From an uncultured Pelagibacteraceae bacterium (GTDB lineage Bacteria; Pseudomonadota; Alphaproteobacteria; Pelagibacterales; Pelagibacteraceae), in the NCBI GenBank assembly GCA_902589155.1, contig CACIRV010000004.1:1-61603 (forward strand): a stretch of DNA of 61,603 nt, given 5' to 3'. The stretch's first letter is position 1, and every line of letters begins with the position of its first letter. The translations under genes and the position numbers were made by a program. The notes under the pieces were generated by a model. That model had not been told where the DNA came from. It saw only the letters and a program-made list of their open reading frames with translations, and made no database searches. Below, piece by piece: positions 55,628 to 61,603 of this stretch.

Positions 55628-56290
55628 CTAATTTGTTCTAAGAATTCCTATATTCTTTTTTAGGTCACCTTGATTCTCTTTAAAGATAGTTGAGCCGGAA
55701 ACAAGCACGTTTGCCCCTGCCTTTTTTGCTTTAATGCAATTTTCAAAATTAATTCCCCCATCTATTTCTATTTCAGTTTTCAAGTTTTTTTTATCAACTA
55801 ATTCTTTAATTTTTTTTGTTTTATCTAAAACTTCTGGCATAAATTTTTGACCTCCAAAACCTGGTTCGACACTCATAATAAGAATTAGGTCAACCTGTTC
55901 TATATATTTTTCAATTAATTCTATTTTTGATTTAGGTTTTAAGGATATACCAACTTTTTTTCCTTCTTTCTTAATTAAATTAATCGTGTTTAACGTGTTC
56001 GGGGTAGCTTCCGGATGAAAAGTTATTATATCTGCACCAGCTTTTGAAAAATCTTTAATGAAATTATCTACTGGAGATATCATTAAATGAACGTCAAAAA
56101 CTTTTTTTGTTAGCGGTCTGAGTTTTTTAATTACTTCTGGGCCAATTGTAAGGTTGGGAACGAAATGTCCATCCATGACGTCAATATGAATGTAATCAGC
56201 GCCTGCTTTTTCAAGAGCAATTACTTCTTCACCTAATTTACTAAAATCTGCTGAAAGTATCGAAGGAGATATTTTGATTAAAGCGCTCAT
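55628..56290 (-). CDS. rpe: Ribulose-phosphate 3-epimerase
   Basis: Pentose-phosphate TIM-barrel enzyme, 220 residues. KISPSILSADFSKLGEEV, YIHIDVMDGHFVPNLTIGP (catalytic Asp and metal His), DVHLMI, MSVEPGFGGQKF and EIDGGINFEN are all present. It lies 3 bp upstream of the heparinase-like gene. Confidence 0.98.
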   Translation of the reverse strand: MSALIKISPSILSADFSKLGEEVIALEKAGADYIHIDVMDGHFVPNLTIGPEVIKKLRPLTKKVFDVHLMISPVDNFIKDFSKAGADIITFHPEATPNTLNTINLIKKEGKKVGISLKPKSKIELIEKYIEQVDLILIMSVEPGFGGQKFMPEVLDKTKKIKELVDKKNLKTEIEIDGGINFENCIKAKKAGANVLVSGSTIFKENQGDLKKNIGILRTN

Positions 56291-56336
56291 TCTTTACTTA
56301 TATTTTAATCAATAAATTTGTCAAAAAAATAAATTG

Positions 56337-56672
56337 TTAATTAAAAAGTTGGTAAAGTTGTTTTGAGAAATCACTTTCTAATGGAAAAGCCAACATTCCC
56401 CATACATCGTACCCAAGCAAGTAGGGCATAGCATAAAATCTAAATAGATAAAAAAACCATGCAACGTAAAGAGCAATAAATCCTCCAAATAAAAAACTAG
56501 GAGTAATAGGCTTAAATAATTTGATTATTGGATTGGTATATTTAACGAAGACTCTCATAAAGAAAAAAGTGGAGTCTTCTCTTTGAAAAATATTCATGGC
56601 AGCTCTTCCAATTAAGGTCCACATTATCATCCCAAGTATGTAGTCTAAGACAATTATCCAAGTAGGAATCAT
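56337..56672 (-). CDS. YggT-like integral membrane protein
   Basis: A 111-residue protein with hydrophobic helices at about 5-20 and 58-85. MRVFVKYTNPIIKLFKPITPSFL resembles the conserved loop of YggT proteins (a helix, then NPI and a Pro-containing turn), but the match is partial. The role is unknown. It lies between the symporter operon terminator and rpe, on the same strand. Confidence 0.55.
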   Translation of the reverse strand: MIPTWIIVLDYILGMIMWTLIGRAAMNIFQREDSTFFFMRVFVKYTNPIIKLFKPITPSFLFGGFIALYVAWFFYLFRFYAMPYLLGYDVWGMLAFPLESDFSKQLYQLFN

Positions 56673-56703
56673 ATTTTTTAAGATATCATGATTTAGGTAA
56701 AAA

Positions 56704-56730
56704 AAAAGGGGCGATAAATTCGCCCCTTTT
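56704..56730 (-). terminator. Intrinsic terminator of the symporter operon
   Basis: Perfect 11-bp stem AAAAGGGGCGA/TCGCCCCTTTT with a 5-nt loop, followed on the minus strand by a run of T. It is 20 bp past the symporter stop. Confidence 0.92.
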
Positions 56731-56749
56731 AATTTTTAAAGTTTATTAA

Positions 56750-58612
56750 CTAGTGTTGTTTACCTAGTACAGCTTTACCTGTAGGTACTCTTGTTGCGTC
56801 AACCATCGCTTGAGTAGCTGCATCTGGTTCTTTAGTCATTAAACTAACTACAACCATTGTAACTAAACAAACTGGAGCACCGATCATTCCAAATCTTAAA
56901 TGATCTATGCCTAACCATGGTTCGTTTACAACTCCCCAGATAGCCATAGAGAACTTAGGATACACCCATAATAAGTAAGCCCATCCTGAAAGTATTCCGG
57001 CCATTATTCCGGCAATTGCACCTTGTCTAGTAGCTCTCTTCCACCATACACCAAGTACAAGTGGGAAGAATAGGCCTGACATTGCAAAGTCAAACGCCCA
57101 AGCAACTGAACCTAAGATACTTGTTAGCCTAAATGAAGCTATGTAAGCACCCGCGGCTCCGATTATTACTAGTAGTACACGAGCAACGATTAGTCTTTTT
57201 GCTGTATCTGCTTTTGGATTTACTATTTTGTAGTAAATGTCGTGTGATAAAGCATTTGATATCGCAAGAACTAATCCATCTGCAGTTGACATGGCAGCAG
57301 CCATACCACCAGCAAACACAAGTCCAGAGATTACGAAAGGTAATCCAGCTACTTCAGGAGTAGCTAATACCACAACGTCACCTCTCATGAACCATTCGTT
57401 CAACTGAAGTATACCATCACCATTAAAGTCTGCGATGAAAACTTGTTTAACTGCTGACCAGTTTTGTACCCACTGTATATTTTGAACTTCAGAAATAGAT
57501 TTTCCGATAATTCCTGTAGGTAAATTAGGGTCCATTAAAGCAAGTTTAGACAAAGTTGCCAACATTGGCGCTGAAGAGTAAAGCAAGAAGATAAAGAATA
57601 GCGACCATGCTACTGATTTTCTCGCTGCTTTTACTGAAGGAGTTGTAAAGTATCTCATAAGAATATGAGGTAACGATGCAGTTCCTACCATCATACAAAT
57701 CGCTAACGATAAGTATTTCCAGACAGCCATTCCACCTTCAGGTACTCCAGAGTGAGGTCCAGAGATATATTTCAATCCTCCTGGTACTCCCGCTGCTTTC
57801 ATATCTGCGGCACTGTTTTTAACTAGTCCAAATTGTTGTTCAAGTTCACCCAATCTCGCTACTTCATCACCTAACATTAAGTGAGGGAATACTCCTCCAC
57901 CTACTTTAGAACTAATCCAGAAAACTGGAATTAGATACGCGATGATTAATACGATGTATTGAGCTACCTGTGTCCATGTAACGGCTCTCATTCCACCTAA
58001 CATAGAACAGATTAAGATACTGATTAATCCTACCCAAACTCCTAGTTCGAATGGGATACCCAGTGCTCTTGAAGCAATTGTTCCCGTAGCATTAATTTGT
58101 GCTGTCACATAAGTAAATGAAGCTATAAAAAGCACGAATACAGAGCAAGCTCTTACGAGATTACCACCATATCGTGTTCCTATAAAGTCAGGAACTGTGT
58201 AACATCCAAACTTTCTTAGGTACGGAGCTAATAAAGTTGCCACAAGCACATAACCGCCTGTCCAACCAACTAAGAAGGCCATATAAGTATAGCCACCAAA
58301 GTAAACTCCACCTGCTAAAGCTACGAATGATGCACCTGACATCCAGTCAGCTGCAGTTGCCATTCCGTTGAATACGGTTGGCACTTGTCTTCCAGCAACA
58401 TAATAAGCATCTACTTGGACTGTTCTTGATAAATAACCGATAAAGGCATAAATCAAAACGGTGAAAGCAACGAACATCACTCCGATGTTTTTTGCAGATA
58501 CACCCGCTTGTTCAGCAATAGCCATTATTAAAATGAATACTGCGAAACCTCCAGTGTAGAGACCATATACTTTTGGAAGATTTTTTACAAATCCACCTTT
58601 CATTTCTATCAT
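56750..58612 (-). CDS. Sodium:solute (acetate-type) symporter, VC_2705 subfamily
   Basis: Large SSS-family transporter of 620 residues with about 13 membrane spans. Key blocks include YYVAGRQVPTVFNGMATAADWMSGASFVALAGGVYFGGY, MLGGMRAVTWTQVAQYIVLIIAY and GGMAAAMSTADGLVLAISNALSHDIYY. The gene is G/C-richer than its neighbours, as for a highly expressed protein. It overlaps no other gene and directly follows the DUF4212 gene, its small subunit. Acetyl-CoA synthetase lies about 1 kb away, so acetate or a similar short-chain acid is the likely substrate. Confidence 0.9.
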   Translation of the reverse strand: MIEMKGGFVKNLPKVYGLYTGGFAVFILIMAIAEQAGVSAKNIGVMFVAFTVLIYAFIGYLSRTVQVDAYYVAGRQVPTVFNGMATAADWMSGASFVALAGGVYFGGYTYMAFLVGWTGGYVLVATLLAPYLRKFGCYTVPDFIGTRYGGNLVRACSVFVLFIASFTYVTAQINATGTIASRALGIPFELGVWVGLISILICSMLGGMRAVTWTQVAQYIVLIIAYLIPVFWISSKVGGGVFPHLMLGDEVARLGELEQQFGLVKNSAADMKAAGVPGGLKYISGPHSGVPEGGMAVWKYLSLAICMMVGTASLPHILMRYFTTPSVKAARKSVAWSLFFIFLLYSSAPMLATLSKLALMDPNLPTGIIGKSISEVQNIQWVQNWSAVKQVFIADFNGDGILQLNEWFMRGDVVVLATPEVAGLPFVISGLVFAGGMAAAMSTADGLVLAISNALSHDIYYKIVNPKADTAKRLIVARVLLVIIGAAGAYIASFRLTSILGSVAWAFDFAMSGLFFPLVLGVWWKRATRQGAIAGIMAGILSGWAYLLWVYPKFSMAIWGVVNEPWLGIDHLRFGMIGAPVCLVTMVVVSLMTKEPDAATQAMVDATRVPTGKAVLGKQH

Positions 58613-58870
58613 TTAGTCATCCTCTCTTTCTGAGAACCCATGCTCTTCGTCTATCTTCTCTTGTTTATTGGCAGTCCAGAAAAGCATTACAACGAACGCA
58701 AGAAGTGATCCTTGTGCTGTCATGTAGTAGGCTAACGGATACCCAAGAAAAGACATCGTGTTTAGTTCAGATCCAAACATGAATATGACTAATGAGAAAA
58801 AAGCCCAAAGAACCAATGTTACTATCATATGGTTTTTGGTCTTATTCCAATATGCGTCTTTATTTGACAT
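58613..58870 (-). CDS. DUF4212 small subunit of the symporter
   Basis: An 85-residue protein with two membrane helices (about 14-33 and 44-66). It begins with an aromatic and charged run, YWNKTKNHMIVTLVLWAFFSLVIFMFGSELN, typical of the small subunit that accompanies VC_2705-type symporters. GGGGGAAAT precedes the ATG. It is the first gene of the operon; the 18-bp palindrome lies just upstream. Confidence 0.93.
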   Translation of the reverse strand: MSNKDAYWNKTKNHMIVTLVLWAFFSLVIFMFGSELNTMSFLGYPLAYYMTAQGSLLAFVVMLFWTANKQEKIDEEHGFSEREDD

Positions 58871-58886
58871 ATTTCCCCCTTTTTTA

Positions 58887-58904
58887 ACTTTTTACGTAAA
58901 AAGT
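58887..58904. promoter_or_regulatory. 18-bp perfect palindrome upstream of the symporter operon
   Basis: ACTTTTTACGTAAAAAGT, centred 25 bp upstream of the DUF4212 ATG. The symmetry and position suit an operator for a dimeric regulator of acetate uptake, or a leader hairpin. No known consensus is recognised. Confidence 0.55.
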
Positions 58905-59021
58905 ATTAATTAATGGTAAAGATCATACTCATATGAAGTTTAATTAAAAGAGAAAAAAGACCACCAAAAACTTCAATGAAATGCTACTAATTAAGAAAAA
59001 TAGGGACTTCTTTAATACAAC

Positions 59022-59651
59022 GTGAGATTGAATATTAAAAATATACTTAACACCATCAAAATCATGGGAGAATATCTTTTTCCTGTAAGAAAATTAACTA
59101 ACAAATTTAGCTCAATAAGTTCAAAAGAAGATTTACAAAATTTTGTTCAAGAGAGATCAGCCCATGTAACTCAAACTACTCTTTATGGTTATTTAAAAAC
59201 CAGGATCGGCACAAGATACGCCATAATGGTAGAGGATGAAAAGTTTTCTGAATCAATCAATATTGCTAAATGGAATATTTATGTTACTGCAATCTCAGAT
59301 TTAACATTTTATGTATTCTCTTATTTAATTGATAAGAAAAATTTAAAAAAAAATGATGCAAAAGAAATATTCTTAAATATTATTAATAAGGAATTAGAGA
59401 ATGGCTTAGATAATAATATATATGAAAATATAAAAAATGAGTTTATTTTAAAATCAAAAAATATTGATTGGCATAATTACTATCAAAACAATCCATTTAA
59501 AGATAGCGGATTAGCCCTTTATAAGTGGTCTCCAATTGCCGATGAACTAAAAGTTTTAGATAAGGAAATAGTTTTAAATTCAATTAAACTTAAATGGAAT
59601 TTAGTAGAAAATGAATTTAAGGATTTATCTAAAAATCTTAGTTTTAATTAA
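59022..59651 (+). CDS. Conserved alphaproteobacterial-type protein of unknown function
   Basis: A 209-residue protein from the GTG at 59022; an ATG at 59064 (MGEYLFPVRKLTNKF) is an equally good start and neither has a Shine-Dalgarno. The central block FVQERSAHVTQTTLYGYLKTRIGTRYAIMVED and SINIAKWNIYVTAISDLTFYVFSYL look conserved and helical, without a signal peptide or spans. I recall similar proteins in other alphaproteobacteria but no function. It lies between acetate symporter and acs genes, which hints at C2 metabolism. Confidence 0.75.
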   Translation: MRLNIKNILNTIKIMGEYLFPVRKLTNKFSSISSKEDLQNFVQERSAHVTQTTLYGYLKTRIGTRYAIMVEDEKFSESINIAKWNIYVTAISDLTFYVFSYLIDKKNLKKNDAKEIFLNIINKELENGLDNNIYENIKNEFILKSKNIDWHNYYQNNPFKDSGLALYKWSPIADELKVLDKEIVLNSIKLKWNLVENEFKDLSKNLSFN

Positions 59652-59654
59652 TTA

Positions 59655-61603
59655 TTATTTATTTTGTCTGTTCTGAACTAAAGACTCAACTACGCTAGGA
59701 TCTGCTAATGTGGTTGTATCTCCTAAATTATCGGGATCATTAGCAGCAATCTTTCTTAAAATTCTTCTCATAATTTTTCCTGACCGTGTTTTGGGTAGAC
59801 CAGGAGCAAATTGAATTACATCTGGTGTTGCAATGGGACCAATTTGTTTTCTAACCCAGAGTTTAAGATCTCTTTCTAAATCTCCATCAGGTTTTTCTCC
59901 TGCATTTAAAGTTACATAACAATATAAGCCATTTCCTTTGATACTATGAGGAAAGCCAACAACAGCTGCTTCAGCTACTTTTGGGTGCGCTACAAAAGCA
60001 CTTTCTATTTCTGCTGTTCCAAGATTGTGACCTGATACAATAATTACATCATCCACTCTTCCTGTAATCCAGTAATATCCATCTTTATCTCTTCTACATC
60101 CATCTCCTGTAAAGTATTTCCCATCGACTTGAGAAAAATAAGTGTCTATGAATCTTTGATGATCACCATAAACTGTTCTCATTTGGCCAGGCCAAGATTG
60201 TGCCATACATAATCTTCCTTTGCCTTCCCCCTTTATGATTTTTCCGTCCTTGTCTACTATTACAGGTTTAATTCCGTAAAAAGGTTTAGTTGCAGAACCG
60301 GGTTTTAAATCTATAGCCCCAGGTTGAGGTGAGATTAATATACCTCCAGTTTCAGTTTGCCACCAAGTATCTACTATTGGACATCTTGAGTCCCCAACGA
60401 TTTTGTAATACCACATCCAAGCCTCTGGATTTATAGGCTCTCCAACAGTGCCCAACAATTTTAATGATTTTCTACTTGTTTTTTTAACTGGTTTATCTCC
60501 CTCTCTCATTAAAGCTCTTATTGCAGTTGGAGCTGTGTAAAAAATGTTGACTTTATATTTATCTACTATCTGCCACCAACGAGAACTATCCGGGTAATTT
60601 GGAATTCCTTCAAACATAATAGTAGTTGCTCCATTAGCTAGAGGACCATAAATAATATAACTATGTCCAGTAACCCAACCAATGTCAGCTGTACACCAGT
60701 AAACATCATTACTTTTATAATCAAAAATGTATTGATGAGTCATTGATGCATAAACCATATATCCACCCGTAGTATGTAGAACTCCTTTTGGTTTTCCTGT
60801 AGAACCTGATGTGTAAAGTATAAATAGTGGATCTTCTGCGCTCATTTCTTCTGGATCACACTTGTTTGAAGCAGAGGAAATCATTTCTTTATAAGAAATA
60901 TCTCTTTCATTATTCCAATCCACTTGATTTCCAGTTCTTTGAACTACGACACATTTCTTAACTTCTGGACATTGTGTCAAAGCATCATCTGCTATTTTTT
61001 TTAGTGGAATAATTTTACCTCCCCTAATACCTTCATCTGCTGTAATTAAGTAATCAGACTCACAATCATTTATTCTTGTCGCTATTGAGTCTGGAGAGAA
61101 ACCACCAAATATAATAGAATGTACAGCTCCAATTCTTGCACAAGCCAACATTACATAAGCTAATTCAGGTATCATTGTAAGATAGATTGTTACCCTGTCA
61201 CCTTTCTGAACCCCTATACTTTTTAATCCATTTGCAGCTTTACAAACATTTTGGTGTAGTTCTTTATACGAAATCTTTTTTGAGTCAGACGGATCGTCAC
61301 CAACCCAAATAATAGCTGTTTTCTTGGAATTTTTTTTTAAATGACGATCAATGCAATTTGCTGAAGCATTTAATGTACCATCATAATACCATTTAATTTT
61401 AACTTCTTCTTTACTGTATTTTACATCTTTAATTTTTGTATATTTTTTTATCCAAGAAATTCTTTTTCCTTCTTTAGCCCAAAATTTTTCATTTTCTTTT
61501 AAAGAAAGTTTGTATTTTTTTTTATATTTAGACTCATTAACGTACGCATGGTGAGCCCAACTATCAGAGACTTTAATTATAGTATTACCTTCACTATCTT
61601 TTG
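59655..61603 (-). CDS. acs: Acetyl-CoA synthetase, 5' end outside the window
   Basis: Activates acetate to acetyl-CoA via acetyl-AMP. The open frame runs to the right edge without an earlier start, so the N-terminus is missing; about 648 residues are visible. Adenylate-forming motifs: [54 protein letters not shown] and the lysine loop [15 protein letters not shown] with the acetylatable Lys. It is convergent with the unknown gene (3-bp gap) and sits near the acetate-type symporter. Confidence 0.97.
   Translation of the reverse strand, partial: KDSEGNTIIKVSDSWAHHAYVNESKYKKKYKLSLKENEKFWAKEGKRISWIKKYTKIKDVKYSKEEVKIKWYYDGTLNASANCIDRHLKKNSKKTAIIWVGDDPSDSKKISYKELHQNVCKAANGLKSIGVQKGDRVTIYLTMIPELAYVMLACARIGAVHSIIFGGFSPDSIATRINDCESDYLITADEGIRGGKIIPLKKIADDALTQCPEVKKCVVVQRTGNQVDWNNERDISYKEMISSASNKCDPEEMSAEDPLFILYTSGSTGKPKGVLHTTGGYMVYASMTHQYIFDYKSNDVYWCTADIGWVTGHSYIIYGPLANGATTIMFEGIPNYPDSSRWWQIVDKYKVNIFYTAPTAIRALMREGDKPVKKTSRKSLKLLGTVGEPINPEAWMWYYKIVGDSRCPIVDTWWQTETGGILISPQPGAIDLKPGSATKPFYGIKPVIVDKDGKIIKGEGKGRLCMAQSWPGQMRTVYGDHQRFIDTYFSQVDGKYFTGDGCRRDKDGYYWITGRVDDVIIVSGHNLGTAEIESAFVAHPKVAEAAVVGFPHSIKGNGLYCYVTLNAGEKPDGDLERDLKLWVRKQIGPIATPDVIQFAPGLPKTRSGKIMRRILRKIAANDPDNLGDTTTLADPSVVESLVQNRQNK

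Overview
The window reads as a near-origin segment of a SAR11-type (Pelagibacterales) alphaproteobacterial chromosome. The grounds are very A/T-rich DNA, almost no intergenic space, many 1-8 bp gene overlaps and divergent start codons that touch or overlap. The gene neighbourhoods are alphaproteobacterial: ppsR/hemE, maf-aroE-coaE-dnaQ, the his operon with hslVU, mnmE/mnmG/rsmG/parA/parB, rpe/heparinase/purH, and actP/acs. Strain and species cannot be named from the sequence alone.

Layout, left to right. 1-8.6 kb: nfuA (partial), trpS, murJ, maeB, then an envelope group (BON lipoprotein, rsmI, LpoA-like protein) and rdgB. 8.6-12.5 kb: grpE-dnaK-dnaJ and a 54-residue membrane peptide. 12.5-18.2 kb: dapB, nth, a PfkB kinase, a secreted alpha/beta hydrolase, a 35-residue ArfA-like peptide, a pseudo-receiver regulator, a YkuD transpeptidase, the YggS-type PLP protein and a ThiE/TenI-like protein. 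18.2-24.0 kb: a porin, a DUF3576 lipoprotein, leuS, lptE and a frameshifted holA. 24.0-32.2 kb: parB, parA, rsmG (carrying two parS-like palindromes), mnmG, a 2.7-kb accessory insert, mnmE. 32.2-36.0 kb: a Ubi-type hydroxylase, ftsK, lolA. 36.0-47.2 kb: GNAT, HIT, hisEFAHB, hslVU, Smr, Tim44-like, fxsA, secB, dnaQ, coaE, aroE, maf, ppsR. 47.22-47.49 kb: an A/T-rich gap between divergent ppsR and hemE, the place where Caulobacter and Rickettsia carry the chromosome origin, proposed here as oriC. 47.5-51.9 kb: hemE, hemH, hemJ, rho, a Lon-N protein. 52-56.7 kb: tRNA-Gly(GCC), phhB, purH, heparinase-like, rpe, a YggT-like protein. 56.7-61.6 kb: an acetate-type symporter pair, a conserved unknown and acs (partial).

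How it works together: the core is chromosome replication and segregation (oriC, parS, ParAB, holA, dnaQ, ftsK), tRNA modification (mnmE/G), protein folding and proteolysis (DnaKJ-GrpE, HslVU, SecB), haem and histidine synthesis, and acetate or small-acid use (symporter, Acs, PpsR, MaeB).

The accessory block at 28.2-30.9 kb is the best candidate for something undescribed. It holds a 454-residue HTH protein of unknown function, a 121-residue orphan and a protein with an unknown N-terminal domain fused to a GIY-YIG nuclease domain. Around these lie three tandem 11-12 bp repeats plus a start-proximal hairpin, and a candidate promoter-hairpin pair that could make a roughly 50-nt RNA on the opposite strand. 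Everything functional about this block is inference from sequence pattern.
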